A stretch of 10,475 nt of DNA from an uncultured Lachnospiraceae bacterium (GTDB lineage: Bacteria; Bacillota; Clostridia; Lachnospirales; Lachnospiraceae), in the NCBI GenBank assembly GCA_958444395.1, contig CAUCOL010000028.1:1-10475 (forward strand). The letters run 5' to 3'. The notes beneath the pieces are model-generated. The model searched no databases. It saw only the letters and a list, made by a program, of their open reading frames with translations, and was not told the origin of the DNA. The position numbers and the translations under genes are program-made. Below are positions 1-6,129 of the stretch, piece after piece. The number at the start of each line of letters is the position of its first letter. Within the stretch, counting starts at the first letter, position 1.

Positions 1-1936
1 CCTCAAATTCAACTGTGACCGTCTCCGTCAGTTCGGAGATCCTGCGGATCACCCCACAGTCCCCATTAAAGATGCCATCGCCTTCCTCATAGGTATCTCC
101 ATACCGATTGACTTTTTTCCATTTCATCTGGTAGTCGTTCTTGATCTGCATGATCTTATCCTTCTCCCGAAAGAGCATTCCATGAAATTCTTTCTCTTTT
201 TTATCGACCATCGGCGGATTCAGATAATTCTGCAGGATCTTATTCAGGTTCTCAACACCCAGTTCTCCTTTACGCATCGGCACCAGTACCTGGATATCAT
301 ATGGCGTTGCGTTCACATAAGGCGGTAGCTTCTGCATGATCAGCTGGATCACCACATTCGTTACGTCCTGACTGTTATTCCTCTCCAGATGGAAGAAATC
401 CCGGCTGGTGTTCTTCAGGCTGATCGGTTCTCCGTTATTGATACGGTGGGCATTCAGGATGATCTCACTCTCTGCTGCCTGCCGGAAGATCTTCTGCAGC
501 CGTACTACATGGCAAAAATCCGCCTGTATCATATCCCGCAGCACATTTCCCGGTCCGACAGACGGCAGCTGATTCACATCACCGACCATGATCAGGCGAG
601 TCCCCGGCACAAGTGCGCGAAGAAGCGCGTTTAATAAATAGATATCTACCATAGACATCTCGTCAATGATCACCACGTCCGCTTCCAATGGCTGCAGTTC
701 GTTTCTCTCAAAATGCATCCCGGTACGATCCTCTCCTTCGACTGCACCATTTAATTCTAACAGACGATGAATCGTCTGTGCCTCATATCCGGTCGTCTCT
801 GTCATACGCTTGGCTGCACGTCCGGTCGGTGCCGCCAGAAGGATCTCCAGTCCTTCTTCCTCTAACACACGGGCAATTGTATTGATCGTCGTCGTTTTTC
901 CGGTACCGGGTCCACCCATGATGATCAACACGCCGCTTTTGACCGCCTGCAATACTGCCTGACGCTGCATGTCATCCAGTTCAATCCCCTGTCTTGCCTC
1001 CAATGCAGCGATCGTTTTGCGAAATGCATCCTCGTCGATCCCAAAGGACAGGTTCAGATCCAATAACATACGGGCACAGTTCATTTCCATATAATACAGT
1101 GTGCTGGCATACAGGCACCGTTCACCCTGTATTTCTTTGCAGATCACCTGCTTATTCATAGACAATTCATCGATCTGTGCTTCAATCACCTCCGGCTCCA
1201 GCAATAGCAGCTGTGCCGTCTGGCGTACCAGTTCCTGCTGCGGCAGATAACAATGCCCCTGTGAACCGGATTGCTGCAGGCAATAAATGATCCCTGCACG
1301 GATGCGAAAATCCGAGTCCTGATAAAATCCTGCCTGCTGTGCGATACCATCTGCAATCTTAAAACCAATCCCGGAGATATCCTCCGCAAGACGATACGGA
1401 TTCTTCTGGATCACCTCATACATCTTGTGTCCATAATGACGGTAGATCTTAACTGCCATATTCATCGAGATTCCATACTCCTGCAGAAACAGCATGGCCT
1501 GCCGCATCTCCTGCTTCTCATTGAACTGATTTGACACACTGACTGCCATCTTCCGGCTGATACCTTTTACCTCTGCCAGCCGCTCCGGTTCCCGTTCCAT
1601 AATCTCAAAGGTCTTGTCACCAAACCGTCGCACGATCCGCGCCGCCAGTGCCGGTCCGATTCCCTTGATCGCACCGGATCCCAGATAGCGTTCGACCGCC
1701 ATCGCATCCTCCGGCTGCTTCTCTTCATAGGAATCCACCTGCACCTGCGGACCATAATCCTTATGTACGACCTCTTTCCCCCGAACCACCAGATACTGTC
1801 CCTCTGCGATAAAGGAAAAACAGCCAACACAGCATACCTCATCCTCATCGGACTCCGTTGCCAGATGCATCACTGTATATCCATTTTCTTCATTTCTGAA
1901 TACGATTTTCTCTACATATCCTTCCCATTCTTCCAT
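1..1936 (-). CDS. recD2: RecD2-type ATP-dependent DNA helicase (C-terminus cut by window edge)
   Basis: This is a superfamily 1B 5'-3' DNA helicase of the RecD2 family, the stand-alone RecD-like protein of bacteria that is not part of RecBCD; it acts in the cytoplasm in DNA repair and replication-fork maintenance. About 645 residues are visible in one open frame reaching the left edge; the family is usually somewhat over 700 residues, so only the last helicase motifs should be missing. Visible in order: an N-terminal OB-like region (about 1-80), helix-hairpin-helix segments with GIKGIG/ALAARI near residues 88-105 and further repeats to about 200, Walker A GGPGTGKTT at 341-349 (K347), Walker B with D425-E426 in IIDEMSMVD, the motif III-like GDVNQLPSVGPG near 452, and an SH3-like segment with NGDCG near residue 625. 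The start at 1936 has AGGAG 9 nt upstream. A terminator separates it from the flagellar genes upstream; I see no convincing promoter of its own. Confidence 0.95.
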   Translation of the reverse strand, partial: MEEWEGYVEKIVFRNEENGYTVMHLATESDEDEVCCVGCFSFIAEGQYLVVRGKEVVHKDYGPQVQVDSYEEKQPEDAMAVERYLGSGAIKGIGPALAARIVRRFGDKTFEIMEREPERLAEVKGISRKMAVSVSNQFNEKQEMRQAMLFLQEYGISMNMAVKIYRHYGHKMYEVIQKNPYRLAEDISGIGFKIADGIAQQAGFYQDSDFRIRAGIIYCLQQSGSQGHCYLPQQELVRQTAQLLLLEPEVIEAQIDELSMNKQVICKEIQGERCLYASTLYYMEMNCARMLLDLNLSFGIDEDAFRKTIAALEARQGIELDDMQRQAVLQAVKSGVLIIMGGPGTGKTTTINTIARVLEEEGLEILLAAPTGRAAKRMTETTGYEAQTIHRLLELNGAVEGEDRTGMHFERNELQPLEADVVIIDEMSMVDIYLLNALLRALVPGTRLIMVGDVNQLPSVGPGNVLRDMIQADFCHVVRLQKIFRQAAESEIILNAHRINNGEPISLKNTSRDFFHLERNNSQDVTNVVIQLIMQKLPPYVNATPYDIQVLVPMRKGELGVENLNKILQNYLNPPMVDKKEKEFHGMLFREKDKIMQIKNDYQMKWKKVNRYGDTYEEGDGIFNGDCGVIRRISELTETVTVEFE

Positions 1937-1979
1937 CTGTATGTTCTCCTGTGTTATTATCTGTTTTTATAGAATACAA

Positions 1980-2009
1980 AAGCCACTGTATCTTCTCATA
2001 CAGTGGCTT
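1980..2009 (-). terminator. Rho-independent terminator after the flagellar rod genes
   Basis: The two arms (1980-1991 and 1998-2009) form a 12-bp stem around a 6-nt loop, with core AGCCACTGTA/TACAGTGGCT. Read on the minus strand it is followed by TTTTGTATTCT, a moderate U-tract. It lies about 40 bp past the flgJ stop and ahead of recD2, so it should end the mreB-flg transcript. On the plus strand it is followed by TATTTTTT, so it could also stop antisense transcription out of recD2. Confidence 0.8.
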
Positions 2010-2049
2010 ATTTTTTATACGGTAGACAGCAATCCCTTTTGTATGCCCA

Positions 2050-2388
2050 TTACAATTTATACTGCCGCTTCATAGATTCATATAACTGCTGTGCCAGCCC
2101 CAGCTGACCACTATCTGTAATCGCTTCTGCATATGACTGGTTCAATGTGTCCGAGAATACCTTCATATATTCTCCATCTTCCTCTTCATTCTCGGTCGTA
2201 GCCTTCATCGACTCGATCATTTTCTGAACAAAATACGTCTCAAAGCTCTTGCACGCTTCCAGTAACTCCTCATCGGAAGAGGCATCACTGACATTTGACA
2301 GCTGACTGGATACACTTGTCGGAGATACCGAATGTAACTTTGAAGAATATGTATCATATAGAGAGGAAATATCCATAATCGAACTCAT
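2050..2388 (-). CDS. flgJ: FlgJ-like flagellar rod-binding (rod-cap) protein, single domain
   Basis: This 112-residue protein matches the rod-binding domain of FlgJ, which caps the growing flagellar rod and helps rod subunits polymerise in the cell wall. A low-complexity Ser/Thr/Asp-rich N-terminus (1-40) is followed by the domain signature: LLEACKSFETYFVQKMIESM (about 43-62), an acidic ENEEEDG stretch, then the helix pair around YMKVFSDTLNQSYAEAI and GQLGLAQQLYESMKRQY. The C-terminal glucosaminidase domain of enterobacterial FlgJ is absent, so any wall hydrolase for rod passage must be encoded elsewhere. It starts 74 bp after the flgG stop, in the same direction, with GGTGA just upstream of the ATG, and is followed by the terminator at 1980-2009. 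It is the last gene of the mreB-flgF-flgG cluster. The family call is firm; the symbol is by domain similarity. Confidence 0.85.
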   Translation of the reverse strand: MSSIMDISSLYDTYSSKLHSVSPTSVSSQLSNVSDASSDEELLEACKSFETYFVQKMIESMKATTENEEEDGEYMKVFSDTLNQSYAEAITDSGQLGLAQQLYESMKRQYKL

Positions 2389-2462
2389 CGCATTTCACCA
2401 TGCCCTTTCTTCTGTTCTTTAACTGCCAGAATACATATCAGGTTCTGTCAAATCAACCTCTG

Positions 2463-3281
2463 CTATGATCTGAGGTTATTTGCCTGCTGCAGCATCTCAT
2501 CGGACGCCGTGATCGCCTTTGAGTTCATCTCATAAGCTCTCTGTGTCACGATCATATCAACCATCTCATCGACAGCCTGTACATTGGATGCCTCCAGGTA
2601 ACCATTCTTAACGATGCTTTTCTTCAGTGCGGCATCCTGTCCCTCGATCCGGGCACTGCCGGATGCATCGGTTGCTTTATAATAACTGTCCCCGGACTTT
2701 TCCAGTCCTGCCGGGTTATTAAACTGTGCCATACCAATCGTGATCCCCAGGCTGACCGGATTATTCTTTGCATCGGTGTAGTTTATGTTGCCATAGTTAT
2801 CAAACTGCAGCTTCGTAATATCTGTATCTGCATCAAACGTGATCTCTTTTCCATTGGAATCCAGCACAGAATATCCCTCTGCCGTAGAAAGTGTCACACC
2901 GCCGGATGTATTCATCGCCATATTAAAATGACCATTTCTGGTGTAATATACCGAACCGTCCGGTTTCTTTACCATGAAAAATCCATTTCCCTCTACTGCA
3001 AAGTCAAAATCTCCCTGTGTCTCAGAGAACGTTCCCTGTCCAAACTGCGTTGCGATCGCACCAACTTTTACACCCAGACCTACCTGTGCGCCAACCGGCT
3101 TTGGATTGCCCTGTGTATCGGTCGTCTTGTCCTGCAATGTCTGATACAGTAATGACTGAAACTGCGTTGTTTCCTTCTTAAATCCGGTCGTATTGATATT
3201 TGCCAGATTGTTTGATATCGTGTCCAGACTGGTCTGCTGTGCTTTCATGCCGGAAGCAGCCGTCCAAAGTGCTCTCATCAT
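2463..3281 (-). CDS. flgG: Flagellar distal rod protein FlgG (FlhP-like)
   Basis: FlgG builds the distal part of the flagellar rod, the drive shaft joining the basal body to the hook, and is exported through the flagellar type III apparatus. The 272-residue product has the usual length. Visible are the N-terminal rod signature (LDTISNNLANINTTGFKKE, about 19-37), the FlgE/F/G core with AVEGNGFFMV near 95-104 and YYTRNGHF near 112-119, and the C-terminal coiled-coil signature GYLEASNVQAVDEMVDMI followed by QRAYEMNSKAI (about 227-258). I start at the ATG at 3281 because an AGGA lies 6 nt upstream; a GTG at 3302 would add seven residues but has no ribosome binding site and would overlap this one. 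A second ATG follows immediately at 3278. It lies 57 bp after flgF, whose start region has the same AACGCATATG context, fitting the paralogy of the two genes. Confidence 0.93.
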   Translation of the reverse strand: MMRALWTAASGMKAQQTSLDTISNNLANINTTGFKKETTQFQSLLYQTLQDKTTDTQGNPKPVGAQVGLGVKVGAIATQFGQGTFSETQGDFDFAVEGNGFFMVKKPDGSVYYTRNGHFNMAMNTSGGVTLSTAEGYSVLDSNGKEITFDADTDITKLQFDNYGNINYTDAKNNPVSLGITIGMAQFNNPAGLEKSGDSYYKATDASGSARIEGQDAALKKSIVKNGYLEASNVQAVDEMVDMIVTQRAYEMNSKAITASDEMLQQANNLRS

Positions 3282-3338
3282 ATGCGTTCCTGCCTTTCTC
3301 ACGCCTCGTCTGTCCTCATGGCAGACAACGGTGCACTA

Positions 3339-4112
3339 TCATACTTTACCAACTTCGTTTACTGCATGATTCAATAAGCTGTCCTGCAGCTGGATCATTT
3401 TCTGTCCTGCCTCATATGCACGGGTGATCGTGATCATATCGACCATCTGATCGACCACGTTTACATTGGACTGCTCTGTATAGCCCTGCTCAATGGACGC
3501 TTCGCCATCCTTTGTCTTCGCACCATCCACTGCTATATAAAAATTATCTCCATATTGTTTCAGATAATTATAATCTTCAAAATCTGTTATCTTGATTGTA
3601 TCGATATACGTGCCATCTGCATAAATCGCACCATCCTTATCGATCACGATCTGGGCTGCATCCGTCGGTACCTGTATATCACCGCCTTCGCCCTGCAGAT
3701 GATTTCCATTCTTATCTACGATACAGCCATCTGCGGTACACTGAAATGAACCATTTCGGGTATAGCAGGTCGTATCTTCCCCTTTTGTATTTGTAACGCG
3801 TACTGTATAAAATCCCTTTCCCTGTAACGCAAGATCATATGTATTCTCTGTCTGTCTCAATGAACCCTGATCCCAATTCACATAGGTCTCACCGATCTTT
3901 ACACCCAGACTCATATTGCCAACCGGCATGTCCACAAATCCACTGGACCGGTCTTTGATACGATACGTCAGCATCTCTTTAAATGCCTGACTGGTCACTC
4001 CCTCTTCCTTATAACCAACGGTCGCGGAATTGGCGAGATTATTGGAAATAACGTCCAGACGCTTCTGTTCGTTCAGCATCCCTGTATATGCTGTATAAAG
4101 CCCTCTTACCAT
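3339..4112 (-). CDS. flgF: Flagellar rod protein FlgF/FlgG family (FlhO-like)
   Basis: This is a second flagellar rod protein of the FlgF/FlgG family, 257 residues, a paralogue of the gene immediately downstream. It carries the N-terminal rod motif LDVISNNLANSATVGYKEE (19-37), the core LALQGKGFYTV (about 94-104) with CYTRNGSF (about 116-123), and the C-terminal motif EQSNVNVVDQMVDMI...TRAYEAGQKMI (about 213-240). By position it corresponds to B. subtilis flhO, the first rod gene after mbl, so I use flgF for the proximal-rod partner of FlgG; sequence alone cannot fully separate FlgF from FlgG. The start at 4112 is supported by AAAGGGGA 7-8 nt upstream. A 173-bp gap with a cre-like palindrome lies between it and mreB, and I see no clear sigma-A or sigma-D promoter there, so read-through from mreB is likely. 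A small imperfect stem at 3308-3326 sits in the gap before flgG. Confidence 0.88.
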   Translation of the reverse strand: MVRGLYTAYTGMLNEQKRLDVISNNLANSATVGYKEEGVTSQAFKEMLTYRIKDRSSGFVDMPVGNMSLGVKIGETYVNWDQGSLRQTENTYDLALQGKGFYTVRVTNTKGEDTTCYTRNGSFQCTADGCIVDKNGNHLQGEGGDIQVPTDAAQIVIDKDGAIYADGTYIDTIKITDFEDYNYLKQYGDNFYIAVDGAKTKDGEASIEQGYTEQSNVNVVDQMVDMITITRAYEAGQKMIQLQDSLLNHAVNEVGKV

Positions 4113-4201
4113 ATGCGTTGTCCCCTTTCTGTGTCACTCTCTGCCGCTGCTCGTTCCAGGTGCCGCAAACACTTCCTGACGGATTCCTTCATTCAACTGT
4201 C

Positions 4202-4215
4202 AGAAAGCGCTTTCA
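4202..4215 (-). promoter_or_regulatory. Putative CcpA catabolite-responsive element (cre) ahead of flgF
   Basis: The minus strand reads TGAAAGCGCTTTCT, which fits the Firmicute cre consensus TGWAANCGNTNWCA except at the last base, and contains the perfect 12-bp palindrome GAAAGCGCTTTC (4203-4214). It lies about 90 bp upstream of the flgF start, inside the mreB-flgF gap. If CcpA binds here it could block transcription coming from mreB into the rod genes, linking rod synthesis to sugar status without affecting mreB. The match is seen in the sequence; the function is inferred. Confidence 0.5.
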
Positions 4216-4285
4216 CACTGCACCGATCTGCCGGGGCAGAAAAACAGCAGTCACTGTGAACCCAGACCCTCTCCGATGATCTGCT

Positions 4286-5281
4286 CTATTCTTCTTCGTG
4301 CTTTCCGCTAAGGAACTCTACGTACTGTCCTGTACCGATCGCAACGGCTGTCATAGGATCCTCCGCTGTCATCGTTGTAATACCTGTCTTCTCTTCGATC
4401 AGTTCTTCCAGACCATATAAAAGGCTGCCGCCACCGGTCAGAACGATACCACGGTCAGATACATCGGCTGCCAGTTCCGGCGGAGTCTTCTCCAGTACAC
4501 TGTGGACAGCTTCAACGATCTGTGATGTAATCTCTTTTAATGCATCCAGTGTCTCATCGGATGTAACTGTAATCGTCTTTGGAAGGCCTGTTACGAGGTT
4601 ACGTCCTCTGACATCCATAGAAACTACTTCCGGACGCTTATAAGCAGAACCGATCTGAATCTTGATCTCCTCTGCTGTACGCTCACCGATGAGCAGGTTA
4701 TGTGTCTTTCTCATATAACGTACGATCGCCTCATCGAAATCATCGCCGGCTACCTTCACGGATGTGCTGACTACTGTACCTCCCAGGGAAATAACTGCAA
4801 TATCTGCTGTACCGCCTCCGATATCTACGATCATATTTCCACATGGTCTGGAAATGTCAATACCGGCACCGATGGCAGCTGCGATCGGCTCCTCGATGAT
4901 CGCTACCTCTCTTGCACCTGCTTCGTACGTTGCATCCTCTACTGCTTTCTTTTCTACTTCTGTCGCACCGCTTGGAATACCTACGCTGATACGAGGCTTT
5001 CTGAAACGCGCCTTACCACATGCCTTCTGGATGAAATAACGAAGCATCTTCTCTGTCACGGTATAATCTGAGATCACACCCTGACGCAGAGGTCTTACTG
5101 CCACGATATTTCCCGGTGTACGTCCAAGCATCAGACGTGCATCCTCTCCGATTGCTTTAATTTTATTTGTGTCGCGGTCAAATGCTACTACTGACGGCTC
5201 TCTTAAAACGACACCCTTACCTTTTATATAAACCAGCACATTCGCTGTACCAAGATCAATTCCGATATCACTGCCAACCAT
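4286..5281 (-). CDS. mreB: Rod-shape-determining actin homologue MreB/Mbl
   Basis: MreB-family actin homologues form membrane-associated filaments that guide lateral cell-wall synthesis. The 331-residue product has the usual length and all nucleotide-binding motifs: phosphate-1 DIGIDLGTAN (5-14), the connecting segment IEEPIAAAIGAG (129-140), phosphate-2 DIGGGTADIAVISLGG (153-168) and the adenosine motif LTGGGSLLYGL (281-291). Typical MreB stretches such as GRTPGNIVAVRPL and LLIGERTAEEIK are also present. The start at 5281 has AAAGGAG 7 nt upstream and a strong sigma-A promoter at 5394-5367. The FlgF/FlgG genes downstream match B. subtilis mbl-flhO-flhP, which argues for the Mbl paralogue, although the family cannot be subdivided reliably by eye. 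No mreC/mreD follows, which also distinguishes it from the classical mreBCD operon. Confidence 0.95.
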   Translation of the reverse strand: MVGSDIGIDLGTANVLVYIKGKGVVLREPSVVAFDRDTNKIKAIGEDARLMLGRTPGNIVAVRPLRQGVISDYTVTEKMLRYFIQKACGKARFRKPRISVGIPSGATEVEKKAVEDATYEAGAREVAIIEEPIAAAIGAGIDISRPCGNMIVDIGGGTADIAVISLGGTVVSTSVKVAGDDFDEAIVRYMRKTHNLLIGERTAEEIKIQIGSAYKRPEVVSMDVRGRNLVTGLPKTITVTSDETLDALKEITSQIVEAVHSVLEKTPPELAADVSDRGIVLTGGGSLLYGLEELIEEKTGITTMTAEDPMTAVAIGTGQYVEFLSGKHEEE

Positions 5282-5354
5282 GTTCTTTCTCCTTTCACTA
5301 CTTCTGTTTCTTCATTATTATCACTATTTTATCCCACATTCACCAAAATAAACA

Positions 5355-5364
5355 TATACGTATA
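5355..5364. promoter_or_regulatory. Palindrome over the predicted mreB transcription start
   Basis: The perfect 10-bp palindrome TATACGTATA is centred on the position where the mreB promoter should initiate (about 5360). It is placed like an operator, but its AT-rich composition makes chance occurrence possible. No regulator can be named. Confidence 0.25.
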
Positions 5365-5366
5365 CT

Positions 5367-5394
5367 ATTATATACTATTTTGCAGATATTTCAA
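5367..5394 (-). promoter_or_regulatory. Sigma-A promoter of mreB and the flagellar rod genes
   Basis: On the minus strand TTGAAA (5394-5389) is followed after 16 bp by a perfect TATAAT (5372-5367). Transcription should begin near 5360, giving a leader of about 80 nt to the mreB start. Five of six -35 bases and all six -10 bases match the consensus. It resembles a housekeeping promoter rather than a sigma-D one: I see no GCCGATAA-like box in the region. Confidence 0.75.
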
Positions 5395-5479
5395 AGCATT
5401 ATTTACTTTTCTACATTTTATACAACAAAAAAACATTTTACTTTTTTATCTTGAACCTTTTGCCAAATGCTGTGTGGCT

Positions 5480-5508
5480 TTGACACATATCACAGATTGT
5501 ACTATTAT
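5480..5508 (+). promoter_or_regulatory. Sigma-A promoter of the orphan membrane-protein gene
   Basis: A perfect TTGACA (5480-5485) is followed after exactly 17 bp by TATTAT (5503-5508). Transcription should begin near 5515, giving a leader of about 115 nt before the ATG at 5630. It diverges from the mreB promoter about 85 bp away and is one of the strongest consensus matches in the window. Confidence 0.75.
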
Positions 5509-5550
5509 CTTATCGTATCGGTTCAGCACAGTTCCGGATACATCTATGTA

Positions 5551-5566
5551 TACTATCAGGATAGTA
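5551..5566. promoter_or_regulatory. Operator-like inverted repeat in the membrane-protein leader
   Basis: TACTATCAGGATAGTA has two perfect 7-bp arms around a 2-bp centre, about 35 bp downstream of the predicted transcription start. The spacer is too short for a stable RNA hairpin with the full arms, so a dimeric repressor site is the more natural reading. Nothing identifies the regulator. Confidence 0.35.
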
Positions 5567-5629
5567 ATAATCTGTATTTTCCGACAGTCTGTCCTGTATC
5601 TCTTAAAACAGAAAGGAATAGATTCCGTC

Positions 5630-6097
5630 ATGAAAGAACAGACATATGTTAATAAAGAATTACGGCTGATCAGCCGCTACCGTGGGCTGCGTCAGTCACG
5701 CATCGTACTGGCCGTACTGCTGCTTGCAGCTCTGGCTGTTACCCGGCCCGTTCCACTTTATTTCTTTCTGTTGCTCTGCGTCTTTCCGGTCATGCTGCGC
5801 CAGGCACTTGCTTCTTCTGCACGCACCCGCTCCATGACATTGTCCGTCCTGACGGAGACTGCCTCAAAATATCATTTTTCCTATCCATCATACCTGGCAG
5901 AATCGTATTGTATCTATCTGCTGGCACCACTTTTTCTGGTCTGGCAATATACTTTTACCAGGGCAGCGATCCCCTTTCCAAAGGGCATCCTGCCGATCGC
6001 ACTTCCGGCTGCCTACCTGCTTTGCCGCATTACACTCAGCCTGTTCTACTACCTCCGTATGCGTCATGACTTTTTATCCCTGAAAATCGAGCTCTGA
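5630..6097 (+). CDS. Unrecognised four-helix integral membrane protein
   Basis: I do not recognise this 155-residue protein. It has a basic N-terminus (MKEQTYVNKE, then RYRGLRQSR), two closely spaced hydrophobic stretches (about 25-38 and 42-58), a soluble segment with SARTRS and an aromatic-rich YHFSYPSY (about 61-90), and two further hydrophobic stretches (about 91-107 and 117-141), ending in a basic tail (YLRMRHDF). Positive residues at the N-terminus, after the second stretch and at the C-terminus suggest an inner-membrane protein with both ends in the cytoplasm. I choose the ATG at 5630: it lies downstream of a good promoter, with AAAGGA 12 nt before it, slightly longer than usual spacing. 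That Shine-Dalgarno lies in the palindrome GGAATAGATTCC. The same frame is open back to a GTG at 5474, but that start overlaps the -35 box. It is monocistronic and converges on recJ with 32 bp between stops. No function can be assigned. Confidence 0.75.
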   Translation: MKEQTYVNKELRLISRYRGLRQSRIVLAVLLLAALAVTRPVPLYFFLLLCVFPVMLRQALASSARTRSMTLSVLTETASKYHFSYPSYLAESYCIYLLAPLFLVWQYTFTRAAIPFPKGILPIALPAAYLLCRITLSLFYYLRMRHDFLSLKIEL

Positions 6098-6129
6098 TCC
6101 CGCTGCACATAATCGTCCGTCATTTCTTC

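Larger units (their letters stand above)
5282..5629. other. AT-rich divergent intergenic region between mreB and the membrane-protein gene
   Basis: This stretch of nearly 350 bp encodes no convincing protein. It holds the mreB promoter (5394-5367, minus), the plus-strand promoter (5480-5508), an AT-rich block between them, and several palindromes: TATACGTATA (5355-5364), TACTATC-AG-GATAGTA (5551-5566), GACAG-T-CTGTC (5583-5593) and GGAAT-AG-ATTCC (5615-5626). The octamer TATACTAT occurs three times here (5361, 5371, 5549). A longer frame could start at the GTG at 5474, but that codon overlaps the -35 box and has no ribosome binding site. Confidence 0.7.

Noticed and set aside
3282..3302. Upstream GTG start for flgG adding seven residues.
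   Set aside because: There is no ribosome binding site before the GTG, and the AGGA serving the ATG at 3281 lies inside the extension.
3308..3326. Imperfect stem GTCTG(T)CC/GGCAGAC in the flgF-flgG gap.
   Set aside because: It has a bulge and no T-run; it is too weak to call a terminator or processing site, so it is not listed as a feature.
4113..4192. 28-codon reading frame on the minus strand (ATG near 4197, reading into the flgF start) that could be a leader peptide.
   Set aside because: It has no ribosome binding site and no compositional sign of coding.
4228..4239. Short GC hairpin CTGCC-GG-GGCAG in the mreB-flgF gap, next to a T-run on the minus strand.
   Set aside because: The T-run lies 5' of the hairpin in the direction of mreB transcription, and the stem is only about 4-6 bp, so it cannot act as an mreB terminator.
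5474..5629. N-terminal extension of the membrane protein from a GTG at 5474 (207 residues).
   Set aside because: The GTG overlaps the -35 region of a near-consensus promoter, lacks a ribosome binding site, and the extra residues do not resemble a signal or domain.
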